Notes under the pieces: model-generated
Database searches by the model: none
Seen by the model: the letters and a program-made list of their open reading frames with translations, nothing else
Told to the model about the DNA's origin: nothing
Shown: positions 1 through 7,144 of the stretch, piece by piece
How the letters are laid out: each line of letters opens with the position of its first letter
Numbering within the stretch: the first letter of the stretch is position 1
Translations under genes and position numbers: made by a program
Origin: Gp13-AA77 sp036521995
Lineage (GTDB): Bacteria; Acidobacteriota; Terriglobia; UBA7540
NCBI GenBank assembly: GCA_036521995.1
Contig: DATDGR010000285.1
Coordinates: forward strand, 1-18,890
DNA: 18,890 nucleotides
Direction: 5' to 3'

Positions 1-2
1 TG

Positions 3-98
3 ACGGTGGACGGCAAGGCCTGGGCCAAACTGGAGGACGGGCGCATCGTGGAGGCGAGAAGCGAAAACGCGAAATCAGAAGCCAGGAGCCAGAAGTAA
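3..98 (+). CDS. 3' end of an unidentified protein gene (5' part outside window)
   Basis: An open frame enters from the left edge and stops at TAA 96-98, giving a 31-residue tail. The first part (TVDGKAWAKLEDGRIVEA) looks like ordinary protein. The last dozen residues (ENAKSEARSQK) come from purine-rich, slightly repetitive DNA at 60-98, which may be a recent low-complexity extension of the C-terminus. I do not recognise the family. The stop region GCCAGAAGTAA (88-98) recurs exactly at the end of proC (1148-1158). It lies upstream of proC on the same strand, with about 190 bp between them. Confidence 0.33.
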   Translation, partial: TVDGKAWAKLEDGRIVEARSENAKSEARSQK

Positions 99-288
99 AA
101 AGTAAGAAGCCGGCCGCACCATCGGGATGTCGACGAACTCGGAGGCCGGAATTCTGGCTTCTTCCGGGGGCTTCGGTCCCGCTCCCCGGACCGTGTTATG
201 CTGGGCAGCCGCCCATGCGAAGCCGTTCCGGACAGCTTCAGTAAAGCGGGAGCTGCAGAATGTGCGTGGGCCCATGGAGATGGACTTG

Positions 289-1158
289 ATGAAGACCAAG
301 ACGGAGAAGACCTTTCGGCTGGAGGACACCGGAAGGAGCGCGGAGATCAAGAAACTTGCCCTGATTGGGGCGGGCAAGCTCGGGGAAGGACTGCTTTCCA
401 GCCTTCTGGCCTCCCAGTTGATTCCGGCGGAGCGGGTGTGGGCCACCGTGGCGCATCAGCCGCGCGCCGATTACCTCGGGCAAAAGTACGGCGTCCGGAC
501 CGGGACGAGCAACTCCGCCGCCGTGGCGGGCGCCAGTCTGGTGTTGATCTGCCTGAAGCCGCAGCAAGTGAAGGGCGTCCTGCATGAGGTCAAGAAAAAT
601 CTGCGCCGCGACGCTCTGCTGATCTCCGTGGCTGCCAGCGTGACCACCCGGCTGATCGAGGGTGAGCTGGGTCACGCGGCGCGCATTGTGCGCGCCATGC
701 CCAACACGCCGTGCCTGATCCGCCAGGGCATGACGGCCATCGCCCGCGGCAGCCACGCCACCGATGAAGACGTGCAACTGGCCGAGACGCTGTTCCGTTC
801 GATGGGCCGGACGGCCGTGGCCGACGAGAAGCACATGGACGCCATCACGGGACTCTCCGGCTCCGGACCGGCCTACGTCTATATGATCATTGAGTCGCTG
901 GCCGAGGGCGGCGTGAAGCTGGGTTTGCCGCGCGACCTCTCCACCCTGCTCTCGGCGCAGACGCTGCTGGGCGCCTCGGCGATGGTGCTCGAGACCGGAG
1001 AGCATCCGGCCAAGCTCAAGGATGTGGTCACGACGCCGGCGGGCTGCACCATCGACGGCTTGCTGGAACTCGAGGACGGCGGCCTGCGGGTGACGCTCAT
1101 CAAGGCCGTGGTGCGCGCCGGGGAGCGCGCGCGGCAATTGGTGGAGGGCCAGAAGTAA
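289..1158 (+). CDS. proC: Pyrroline-5-carboxylate reductase (ProC)
   Basis: Catalyses the last step of proline synthesis: NAD(P)H-dependent reduction of 1-pyrroline-5-carboxylate to proline, in the cytosol. The 289-residue product has an N-terminal Rossmann motif (LALIGAGKLGEGL), the CLKPQQV segment, the RAMPNTPCLIRQGMTAI block, and the C-terminal family signature running from GLSGSGPAYVYMI to TTPAGCTIDGLLELE. Length fits the family (about 270) plus an N-terminal extension of roughly 20 residues before the Rossmann strand. I chose ATG 289 because GGAG at 276-279 sits 9 nt upstream. ATG 274 and 280 in the same frame are alternatives with weaker ribosome sites. The frame stays open back to 127, but that part reads as non-coding. 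A weak extended -10 (TG-T-TATGCT, 194-202) lies upstream without a good -35. It converges with the MBL-fold gene, with 52 bp between the stops and no clear terminator. Confidence 0.93.
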   Translation: MKTKTEKTFRLEDTGRSAEIKKLALIGAGKLGEGLLSSLLASQLIPAERVWATVAHQPRADYLGQKYGVRTGTSNSAAVAGASLVLICLKPQQVKGVLHEVKKNLRRDALLISVAASVTTRLIEGELGHAARIVRAMPNTPCLIRQGMTAIARGSHATDEDVQLAETLFRSMGRTAVADEKHMDAITGLSGSGPAYVYMIIESLAEGGVKLGLPRDLSTLLSAQTLLGASAMVLETGEHPAKLKDVVTTPAGCTIDGLLELEDGGLRVTLIKAVVRAGERARQLVEGQK

Positions 1159-1210
1159 GGAGTTTCAGCCTGCCATGGGCGCTTGCTTTTCACCGCCGAC
1201 TCGCAGCCGA

Positions 1211-2209
1211 TCACTGCTTTTTGGGCTTGCCGGCCGCGCCCGCAAGCTGCTCATAGAGACCTTCCACCAGGTGGGCCGCCAGCTCGTGCGCGTGCCAGGG
1301 GTAGTTGGTGAAGGAGCCCAGCTCCTGTTTCACCTGATCGAGCGACTTCCCTTCGGCGAGGCGAGTTTGAACTTCGCTGGTCAGCCATTCGAGAAAATGG
1401 CGGAACTCCGCCACCTCCTTCGGGCCGCTGGGTTCGCCGTGTCCCGGCACATAGACCTCGGCGTTCCACGACTCCGCCTGGCGAAGCGCGTCGATCCAGC
1501 GGTGGACGTCTCTGGACTCGAGGCGCGGAAAGTACTGGTTCTGGTAAAGGTCGCCCAGGAACACGACCTTGGCGGCGGGCAGGCTGACGGCGACGGCGTG
1601 CAGGCCGGAATCCAAGGCGATGAGCTTGATCGTCTCCCCGCCGAGCGAGAATTGATCCTCGCCCTGAAAAGTCTGATTGGGCGGCGTGATGTGGATGCCG
1701 CGCAGGCGCTCGGAGGCCGTCTGGCCGCTCGTGCCTTGGGCCAGCGCTTGCGCGCGGCTTCGAATCTGACCCTGGATGGCGGGCGAGGAAAGGATCTGCG
1801 CCTGCAGATCGGCGAAGACCTCGTTGCCCAGCACTTCGTCGCCGGCGTCGCCGGTGTCGATCAGGTAGCGGACGGGCTGGTCGGTCTTTTGCCGGATCTC
1901 GTAGAGCATCTCGCGCGCGTGAAACGGGCTGTTGGTGGCGTCCACCACCACCACGCCATCGCCGGTGATGACGAAGCCGGCGTTTCCTGCGCGGACGTAC
2001 TGCGGATCGCCTTCCTGCTCGATGATGTCCTCGGGAAGCCAGACAAACACGTGCGGCTTCACCTCGCGGACCTCGTAGAGCCGGCCGACGGCACGCGAGA
2101 CGGCCGGCGTCAGGAAGCCGGCCAGAGCGAGCAAGGTGCACGCGGCGGCGCGTGGAAACCAGTCTTTTATGAAACCGCAGCCCGGACGCAAAAAGTCAGA
2201 TGTCAACAT
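1211..2209 (-). CDS. Exported MBL-fold protein lacking the HxHxDH metal-binding motif
   Basis: A 332-residue protein with a signal-like N-terminus (hydrophobic stretch AACTLLALAGFLTPAVSRA, about residues 21-40), followed by a metallo-beta-lactamase fold. The fold is seen in GFVITGDGVVVVDATNSP (about 78-95), a motif-1 position reading DTGDAGDEVLGN (118-129), GLHAVAVSLPAAKVVFLGDL, and YVPGHGEPSG. In active family members the motif-1 block reads like NTHxHxDHxxGN. Here all three histidines are replaced (G, A, E), while the Asp, the later GD and the PGHG are kept. The protein is therefore probably not a normal dinuclear-zinc hydrolase; a binding role or altered metal use is possible. The ATG overlaps the end of the archease gene by 14 nt, suggesting translational coupling. 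Confidence 0.85.
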   Translation of the reverse strand: MLTSDFLRPGCGFIKDWFPRAAACTLLALAGFLTPAVSRAVGRLYEVREVKPHVFVWLPEDIIEQEGDPQYVRAGNAGFVITGDGVVVVDATNSPFHAREMLYEIRQKTDQPVRYLIDTGDAGDEVLGNEVFADLQAQILSSPAIQGQIRSRAQALAQGTSGQTASERLRGIHITPPNQTFQGEDQFSLGGETIKLIALDSGLHAVAVSLPAAKVVFLGDLYQNQYFPRLESRDVHRWIDALRQAESWNAEVYVPGHGEPSGPKEVAEFRHFLEWLTSEVQTRLAEGKSLDQVKQELGSFTNYPWHAHELAAHLVEGLYEQLAGAAGKPKKQ

Positions 2210-2615
2210 ACACTTGCGCGCGCCAGCGCCCTTGGGGATCAGTCTCGAGGGTCAACTGGTGATAGGTTATGGCCTTGACGAGCAGTTTGATCGGGTGACG
2301 CCCGCGCTCGAACGGCTCACCGCGGCCGAAGGCGCGAATGGCGCGGTCCGAGAGGTCCTCGATTTCGAAGTCGGCGAACAGCCACCCTTCGGCGTCCTGC
2401 AGATAGAGGATCTCGCTCAGCCAGTTCACGAGTAAGCCCTCGGGCTCTGAGGCCCGGCTGTTGACGGCGACGCGAAGGCGCGGCCTCACGGAGTCAAGAT
2501 CGACGATGAGACTGAGCAAGGCGCGGCCTGCGTTTCGAAACACGTCCTCGCGGGTGGCGCCGAAGGCCTCAAAACCCACGTCGGCTGTGTGCTCGAGGAC
2601 GAGAAAGTCCGGCAC
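2196..2615 (-). CDS. Archease family protein
   Basis: Archease is known as the cofactor protein that promotes guanylylation and multiple turnover of the RNA ligase RtcB. The 139-residue product matches the family in length and in its blocks: FLVLEHTADVGFEAFGATRE at the start, the NWLSEILYLQDAEGWLFADF segment, and the C-terminal LLVKAITYHQLTLE ending in QVYVDI. The start is GTG 2615, supported by a strong GGGAGG seven nt upstream; no ATG fits better. No rtcB is visible in the window, so the partner must lie elsewhere if present. Its 3' end overlaps the MBL-fold gene. A possible -10 (TATGAT, minus 2681-2676) lies about 60 bp upstream, but I see no convincing -35. Confidence 0.9.
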   Translation of the reverse strand: MPDFLVLEHTADVGFEAFGATREDVFRNAGRALLSLIVDLDSVRPRLRVAVNSRASEPEGLLVNWLSEILYLQDAEGWLFADFEIEDLSDRAIRAFGRGEPFERGRHPIKLLVKAITYHQLTLETDPQGRWRAQVYVDI

Positions 2616-2734
2616 GGCTCAGCCTCCCGATGGCGCAATCTCCGGCCGCCTGATGGTCGGCCAAGGGCCGAATTCATCATAATCGAGCCGGGCCGGGTTG
2701 GGTAGTAGTCCGCTCAGGCCCGCTCGGCAGGCCC

Positions 2735-3169
2735 TCAGGCTGGTGATCTCGTGGGCGGCTTCTTGGTCCAGCCGCCGACAATGGCCCCCATGATGAGCAG
2801 GCCGGCGAGCGGATAACCTGCGGTGATCGCGAAGCCTTCGAGTGATCGCGCCTCAAAAACAAACGCGGTCCCCATGGTAGTTGCGACGAAGCCGAGCCCG
2901 ACGAGGGCGCCCAAAAGGGCTCCGCGCGCTACGGTGGGCCGGCCGGTGGCGCTGATCAGCCACGCCAGGACCGAGGCCATAACCAGATTCGATACGAACG
3001 CAACAACATAGGCCAGGGTGGGGCTCCCGGTCCGCATCAGCTCTTCACGAGTCTTGCCAATTCCCGCCAGCCAAGGCTTGGACAGGATCGTGAACCACAC
3101 CGCTCCAAGTATGAAGTGGGCGACCGCAGCAACGATCACGGCGGCATACGAGACCCTGTGGCCATTCAT
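2735..3169 (-). CDS. DUF1761 family membrane protein
   Basis: A 144-residue integral membrane protein of the DUF1761 type, function unknown. Four hydrophobic segments are visible at about residues 7-29 (AAVIVAAVAHFILGAVWFTI), 48-71, 83-104 and 112-133 (GYPLAGLLIMGAIVGGW). The GFVATTMGTAFVFEARSLE stretch before the last helix is typical of the family. The frame is open to 3283, but ATG 3169 is preceded by GGGAGG eight nt upstream, and the preceding 38 codons look non-coding. It follows the alcohol dehydrogenase gene by 67 nt on the same strand and may be co-transcribed with it. The 119 bp after its stop separate it from archease. Confidence 0.87.
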   Translation of the reverse strand: MNGHRVSYAAVIVAAVAHFILGAVWFTILSKPWLAGIGKTREELMRTGSPTLAYVVAFVSNLVMASVLAWLISATGRPTVARGALLGALVGLGFVATTMGTAFVFEARSLEGFAITAGYPLAGLLIMGAIVGGWTKKPPTRSPA

Positions 3170-3236
3170 GGCGATTGCCTCCCAAGCCGGGCACAGCCGG
3201 AACATGTCTGCCTGTGAATGCGGATGCGACGGTGGA

Positions 3237-4241
3237 TCAGCCCAAGCGGACGTCGAGCACTGCGGCGCCATTGATCGCATCATGCTTCAAGGCATTGAGG
3301 GCACGATTCGCTTCCGCCAGCGGAAAAACCTCGACCTTGGAACGGATAGGGATTTCGGCGGCCACCCGCAGAAACTCCTCGCCATCCTGCCGCGTGTTGT
3401 TGGTAACGCTTCGCACCACGCGCTCCTGGTAGACCAGGCTGTATTCGAGGGGAGGAATCGGGCTCATGTAGATTCCGGCCAGTGCCAGAGTCCCCCCTTT
3501 CTTGAGTGCCTTAAGGGCAGCCGGCACAATCTCGCCCGCCGGCGCGAAGATGATGGCAGAGTCAAGCTCAACCGGCGGCTGATCGAGCGTTCCGCCCACC
3601 CAGAGCGCCCCGAGTTCGAGGGCGAGCTGACGGTGCTTCTCGTCTCGGGTCGACACGTACACCTCGACCTGCCAATGCCTCGCCACCTGGATCGCCAAGT
3701 GCGCGGCGGCTCCAAAACCATAGAACCCAAGCCGCCCGCCCGGGCGGATGCCCGAGAGCCTCAGGGAACGGAAGCCGATAATTCCTGCGCAAAGCAGCGG
3801 GGCAGCCTCGATGTCAGCGAAGGCCTGCGGCAGAGTATAAACAAACTGTTCCGGCGCGGTCAGATACCCGGCGTAGCCACCGTCCACGGTATATCCGGTG
3901 AAGTTGGCATGCTCACAGAGGTTCTCCTGGCCGGCGCGGCAGTAATCGCATACGCCATCAGTGCTGGAGAGCCAGGCCACGCCTACCCTCGCTCCTGGCT
4001 TGAGGCTTGAGGCCGCTTTCCCGGCCGACTCCACCACTCCTACCACTTGGTGGCCGGGGATCACCGGGGACTTCCGTGGCGCGAGCTCACCTTCCACCAC
4101 GTGCAGGTCCGTGCGGCAGACTCCGCAGGCATGAACACGGATGAGCACCTGGCCAGCCGCCGGCTCCGGACGCGCCAGCTCGCGAAAGTGCAAGGGGTTG
4201 GACTCAATCGGAGCGGGGCGATCAAGCACACAGGCTTTCAT
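3237..4241 (-). CDS. Zinc-dependent alcohol dehydrogenase family protein (MDR superfamily)
   Basis: A 334-residue medium-chain dehydrogenase, probably oxidising alcohols or reducing aldehydes with NAD(P). The GroES-like half carries the catalytic-zinc ligands C39 (HACGVCRTDLH), H64 (IPGHQVVG) and C151 (APLLCAGIIGFRSL). The Rossmann half has GFYGFGAAAHLAIQVA. It best resembles the AdhA-like subgroup with a GYTVDGGYAGYL segment. The structural-zinc loop is unusual: the usual four cysteines should fall at 95, 98, 101 and 109, but residue 95 is Asp (STDGVCDYC), leaving three. The usual GHE is GHQ. ATG 4241 has GAGGTG five nt upstream. The gene is divergent from the secreted-protein gene at 4507. 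Confidence 0.92.
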   Translation of the reverse strand: MKACVLDRPAPIESNPLHFRELARPEPAAGQVLIRVHACGVCRTDLHVVEGELAPRKSPVIPGHQVVGVVESAGKAASSLKPGARVGVAWLSSTDGVCDYCRAGQENLCEHANFTGYTVDGGYAGYLTAPEQFVYTLPQAFADIEAAPLLCAGIIGFRSLRLSGIRPGGRLGFYGFGAAAHLAIQVARHWQVEVYVSTRDEKHRQLALELGALWVGGTLDQPPVELDSAIIFAPAGEIVPAALKALKKGGTLALAGIYMSPIPPLEYSLVYQERVVRSVTNNTRQDGEEFLRVAAEIPIRSKVEVFPLAEANRALNALKHDAINGAAVLDVRLG

Positions 4242-4266
4242 CCATCACCTCTGGTAGCCGAGAAGC

Positions 4267-4272
4267 ATTGTA
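4267..4272 (-). promoter_or_regulatory. Possible -10 element for the alcohol dehydrogenase gene
   Basis: The minus strand reads TACAAT about 25 nt before ATG 4241, at a sensible distance for a short leader. No good -35 hexamer sits 16-18 bp upstream (GTCAAT is the nearest), so this is weak. The rest of the divergent gap 4242-4506 holds a small CCTGG/CCAGG inverted repeat near 4395-4410 and a TTGACA at 4433-4438 on + without a matching -10. Confidence 0.28.
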
Positions 4273-4506
4273 ACGGGCGAAGGCCGCAAATTGACAGGGT
4301 CTTCTTAGCGACCCGCCGGGTCTTGAGACCAGCCGCAAACGAGCCAGAGCAGCTCGAAGAATGACCTTGAGTCGGGCTGAAGGGTCGGTGATTCCTGGTC
4401 TTGCCAGGTTTCGACGTTCTTATGACAAGTTGTTGACAGTAGTTTGACCGCAGTGACTCCCGCCTGGGCATCTCACACAACGGCACACTCGCCACTGGAG
4501 GTTACA

Positions 4507-4941
4507 ATGAGCATTTGCAAGCTGAGAACGTCTCTTCTTGTTTTCTCTCTCGTTCTGCTGGCCGCAACCTCGTCGTTCGCCCAGTACGGTGGCGGCACCA
4601 TGGGTTCGGGCGGAACGACTGGAGGTTATACGCCACCCAAGGGCGGTTACAGTTCCAGCACCGGGATCGCCATCGGGGCCGGAGTGGCGGCCGGAGCGGG
4701 CATTGCCTACCTGGCGCTGCGCAACCATGGCACGGTTGTGGGTTGCGTTCAACCCTCGTCGGACGGCATGAAGCTGATGAACGAAAAAGACCGGAACATC
4801 TACGCCCTGGTGGCTGAGAATATTCCGCTGAACCCTGGAGAGCGCGTGGCTCTGCGCGGCAAGAAGTCCAAGGACGATTCCGACAAGCCGACGTTTCACG
4901 TCTCGAAGCTCGTAAAAGACTACGGCAGCTGCAAGCCGTAA
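4507..4941 (+). CDS. Small secreted Gly-rich protein with a possible DUF5818/OB-like C-terminal domain
   Basis: The 144-residue product starts with a clear signal peptide (KLRTSLLVFSLVLLAATSSFA, cleavage near residue 26). A Gly/Thr/Ser-rich linker follows, then a small-residue hydrophobic stretch (TGIAIGAGVAAGAGIAYLAL, about 56-75) that could be a glycine-zipper-like membrane contact. The C-terminal part has GTVVGCVQPSSDGMKLMNEK, then a run ending PGERVALRGKK and LVKDYGSCKP. That pattern resembles small beta-barrel domains of the DUF5818 kind (GC at the start, a V-x-L-x-G strand later), but this is from memory and unsure. ATG 4507 has GGAGG six nt upstream; an upstream in-frame ATG at 4444 lacks such support. 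The last 57 nt of the gene are copied at 7041-7097. Confidence 0.82.
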   Translation: MSICKLRTSLLVFSLVLLAATSSFAQYGGGTMGSGGTTGGYTPPKGGYSSSTGIAIGAGVAAGAGIAYLALRNHGTVVGCVQPSSDGMKLMNEKDRNIYALVAENIPLNPGERVALRGKKSKDDSDKPTFHVSKLVKDYGSCKP

Positions 4942-4974
4942 GCCGGAGGTGCAGATCAACTCGAGCGCCTGTAC
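4884..4974 (+). repeat. 91-bp direct repeat, copy A (3' end of the secreted-protein gene)
   Basis: This stretch covers the last 58 nt of the 4507-4941 gene plus 33 nt downstream. It aligns without gaps to 7039-7129, with five mismatches by hand count (about 94% identity). Similarity ends abruptly on both sides. The two copies are in the same orientation, 2155 bp apart start to start. Confidence 0.9.
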
Positions 4975-5234
4975 AATGGCTCTCGTCTGAGTAAACTTTC
5001 ATCATCGACCCAGGCGTAGCCTGCGCGTGAGTGGATGGCGTGAGAGCCATCAGAAACGCGACAGCCGGGGCCGGTATGAGCAGACCCTTCTTTGACGCTT
5101 CTGCCCGAAGGATAATTCCCTGATCTGCGAGCGTGCCGTCTCTATTGCGGACTATGATCTCCGCACAATCCACTTCCCGCGCAACCCACTCCGCATAACT
5201 CACCGCGTGCGCCCGGTCTCGATGCCACAGCTGC
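4975..5234. other. Gap between convergent genes, no gene recognised
   Basis: This is the tail-to-tail gap between the secreted-protein gene and the barrel gene. It contains a small inverted repeat, GATGGC (5034-5039) and GCCATC (5046-5051), with a 6-nt loop and no T-run, so it is at best a weak terminator. A minus-strand frame opens at GTG 5203 and runs through here, but it continues antisense through the secreted-protein gene and has no recognisable domain, so I do not call it. Confidence 0.4.
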
Positions 5235-6062
5235 CTAATGGCTATCCTTGTCTTTGTCTTTGCCTTTGTCTCTCCCCCAGGTCCAGTAGATGCCGAGATA
5301 GGCGTAGTTCTCGGCTAGACCTGCGACAGAGTGGCCGTAGGCGAACAGGAACTGGTGATCGGGATTCTTGAAATGGTAGTAGCCCCCAACGTCGATCATA
5401 GTCGAGCCGCGAATTTGAGCAGTAGCGTAGCCTTCAGCGCCGTGGGAGAACACCTCCGCTCCGAGTTCGAGCTTATTGTGGATGATGTCGCGTTTAACAA
5501 GGAACGCGCCGTACGGAAAGTTGCGGTACTGAGTCTGCGGCACGATGGTTTCGCCTCCGCCGCCATCCAGGGTCCAAGGGCCGATGTTCTTTTGAGCCCA
5601 AAGCGGGACTTTGTACCAGACCTTTCCGACTCCAAGGCCCTTGGAATAACTTCCCAGTGGCAGCTCGAACATGGTGAAGGTGCCGATCTGCGGGACATAC
5701 TTTGATTCCTTGATCCAAGCCCACTTGATGCCTGTTTCTGCGTCGACGGGACCGAAAGCGCTGGGCCCGGTGCCGCCGGGAAGATATATCGGATTGTTCG
5801 ACGGCATAATGGAGCCGAGCGGAAGAATGGCATGGAGCTGGATTCTGGGAAGGGCGCCCCAGTTGAATTCGACGGCCGGACCCGTGGTATCCATCTCGAC
5901 CGGCGTGCCGTCGGCGCTTCCAAAGATGTAGAACTCATAATGGCCGTAGTCGACGGGCACGGGATCGTCGGTCTGAAACGGAGGCCCTTGCGCCCAAACT
6001 CTGGGGACCGCTAACAAGAAGAAACCAAGCCCCAACAGTTTCGACCACAGTTTCAGCATCAT
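5235..6062 (-). CDS. Outer-membrane beta-barrel protein, phenol MetA-degradation (transporter-like) family
   Basis: The 275-residue product begins with a signal peptide (KLLGLGFFLLAVPRVWAQ, about residues 8-25). The mature start PPFQTDDPVPVDYGHYEFY is typical of this family. Alternating amphipathic strands follow (PRIQLHAILPL, GIKWAWIKE, GTFTMFELPLG, GKVWYKVPLWAQKNIGPWTL, YGAFLVKRDI, LELGAEVFSHG, DVGGYYHFKNPDHQFLFAYG, NYAYLGIYWTWG). Members are annotated as putative MetA-pathway phenol degradation proteins or transporters; the real substrate is unknown. After the last strand comes an odd charged tail, GRDKGKDKDKDSH, encoded by a GACAAA-type hexamer repeat (5246-5270), which moves the expected C-terminal aromatic signal away from the terminus. 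The stop of the decayed OB-fold gene lies 12 nt upstream of the start. Confidence 0.85.
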   Translation of the reverse strand: MMLKLWSKLLGLGFFLLAVPRVWAQGPPFQTDDPVPVDYGHYEFYIFGSADGTPVEMDTTGPAVEFNWGALPRIQLHAILPLGSIMPSNNPIYLPGGTGPSAFGPVDAETGIKWAWIKESKYVPQIGTFTMFELPLGSYSKGLGVGKVWYKVPLWAQKNIGPWTLDGGGGETIVPQTQYRNFPYGAFLVKRDIIHNKLELGAEVFSHGAEGYATAQIRGSTMIDVGGYYHFKNPDHQFLFAYGHSVAGLAENYAYLGIYWTWGRDKGKDKDKDSH

Positions 6063-6074
6063 TGGCCCCGTCCG

Positions 6075-6384
6075 TCATTTGGCTCTGCCCCCGGTCTTGA
6101 TCTGCTTCGGGTCGCTGGCGGCAATCTCCGGCGCGTTCCGATATTCTTTGATCTGCCCGCTAGCGCAAATGTCGCGGTCGCTGCCCCAGATCACCACGGT
6201 AAAAGGCGCATTCGGATACGGCTTGTCCAGGTTGATGAACGTGGGTTGCCCGTGGCTGCGGGCCGCATAGCAGACCGTGGCCGTCTCGCCCGATATGGTT
6301 TCGAGCTTCGGCGGTCGTGAGCGATTGCGAGGCGAGAGCCGGGCTCGACAGGGCCGCGAGCGCCAGCAGGCAGGCGAGCTGCAT
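6075..6384 (-). pseudogene. Frameshifted and internally deleted exported OB-fold-like protein gene
   Basis: Two frames together make one gene. From ATG 6384 the first frame gives a signal peptide and early mature part (MQLACLLALAALSSPALAS, then SLTTAEARNHIG). The second frame continues with GETATVCYAARSHGQPTF, then FTVVIWGSDRDICASG, IKEYRNAPEIAASDPKQI, and stops at 6075. A single extra base in the CCC run at 6289-6291 (GGG on the coding strand) explains the shift. Compared with related proteins as I remember them, about 6 residues after TVC and about 15 after GSDR are also missing. Those relatives are small exported proteins with an OB-like domain. Frameshift plus two deletions suggest a true pseudogene rather than a sequencing slip. 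It sits upstream of the barrel gene on the same strand. The 227 bp upstream (6385-6611) show nothing clear. Confidence 0.62.
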
Positions 6385-6611
6385 CCGTCAGCAGTCTCCG
6401 CATGATGACCTCCGCTCCGAGTGTCTGAATCAGGAATCCCGAAGGCAGGCGGGCAGTGTATCACCGTGGCAGGGCGTCGGCAACCCGATTGAAGGGTTGA
6501 AAATCTTTGGCAGGAAAACGTGCTCAGGCCCACAAAAGCTCTCGCAAGGCCTCTTGGTATCCGGCAGGAACCTCCCACCAGATGCTGTTTGATCTCAATT
6601 CGGGATGTTGT

Positions 6612-7013
6612 TCATGTGTAAGCAAGTGGAGCTGTGTCAGCTTGTGAAGACTGTTTATCACTGGCGTCGTGTCCATCTTTAGCTTGTCTGCAATGGCTGG
6701 CCTTGAGAGACTGGCCGGCGACTATCTTCCCACCATGAATGATCGCCTCTTTAAGAATCTCCCGCTCCTGCTGCGTGATTCTCTCAAACAATTCAAGCAC
6801 CTGAGAGCGGATGGCATGCTCGATGGCATCCGGCCTCGGTTTCTTCGCTGCTGCCAGCTCTTCGGTTAGCCTTGCGATGCCTTTGGCTTGCGCCGATACC
6901 ACTTCCTTCAACGCTTGTCCTTCTGTGCTCAGGCGCTCGATATTTGATACCCGGTCCTGATGAGCGATGGCTGGAGCGCGAACAGCAGACAGCAAGGTGA
7001 GGCCCAAGATCAA
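6612..7013 (-). CDS. 5'-truncated hypothetical exported protein
   Basis: The frame reads a signal-like hydrophobic stretch (GVLILGLTLLSAVRAPAIA), then HQDRVSNIERLSTEGQALKE and a Lys/Glu-rich helical, probably coiled-coil region (ARLTEELAAAKK). It continues with EHAIRSQVLELFERITQQER and a polar tail. I do not recognise it. There is no ATG in frame; TTG 7013 is the nearest possible start but has GGAG only 2 nt upstream. The frame runs further back to TTG 7157, but beyond 7038 it is read antisense through the 91-bp duplicated segment, so the original 5' end was probably replaced when that segment arrived. Likely a remnant, or expressed poorly. Confidence 0.45.
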   Translation of the reverse strand: MILGLTLLSAVRAPAIAHQDRVSNIERLSTEGQALKEVVSAQAKGIARLTEELAAAKKPRPDAIEHAIRSQVLELFERITQQEREILKEAIIHGGKIVAGQSLKASHCRQAKDGHDASDKQSSQADTAPLAYT

Positions 7014-7038
7014 TACTCCGTAGGGCCAGAAGATACTG

Positions 7039-7129
7039 CAAGCCGACGTTTGACGTCTCGAAGCTCGTAAAGGACCACGGCAGCTGCAAGCCGTAGGCCG
7101 GAGGTGGAGATCAACTCGAGCGCCTGTAC
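7039..7129 (+). repeat. 91-bp direct repeat, copy B, carrying a 3' fragment of the secreted-protein gene
   Basis: This copy of 4884-4974 keeps the parental reading frame. Position 7041 onward reads KPTFDVSKLVKDHGSCKP and a stop (TAG in place of TAA). The coding differences are H to D, Y to H, one silent change and the stop change. No start or upstream domain is present, so it is a gene fragment. It ends ten bp before the likely -10 of tRNA-Val. Confidence 0.88.
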
Positions 7130-7138
7130 CGAATGTGA

Positions 7139-7144
7139 TAGAAT
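7139..7144 (+). promoter_or_regulatory. Possible -10 element of the tRNA-Val promoter
   Basis: TAGAAT lies about 33 bp before the tRNA start, in an A/T-richer patch. The expected -35 position (about 7116-7121) reads TCGAGC, a poor match, and falls inside repeat copy B. Confidence 0.3.

Noticed and set aside
238..1137. 299-codon minus frame opposite proC
   Set aside because: Antisense of a certain gene, with Arg/His/Gln-rich composition typical of shadow frames.
1175..2278. 367-codon + strand frame opposite the MBL-fold gene
   Set aside because: High GC keeps the antisense frame open; the translation is Leu/Arg/Val-rich without domains, and the minus strand has a coherent family fold.
4502..5203. 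233-codon minus frame across the secreted-protein gene and the gap after it
   Set aside because: Starts at GTG with no family match, and most of it is antisense to a gene with a strong ribosome site and signal peptide.
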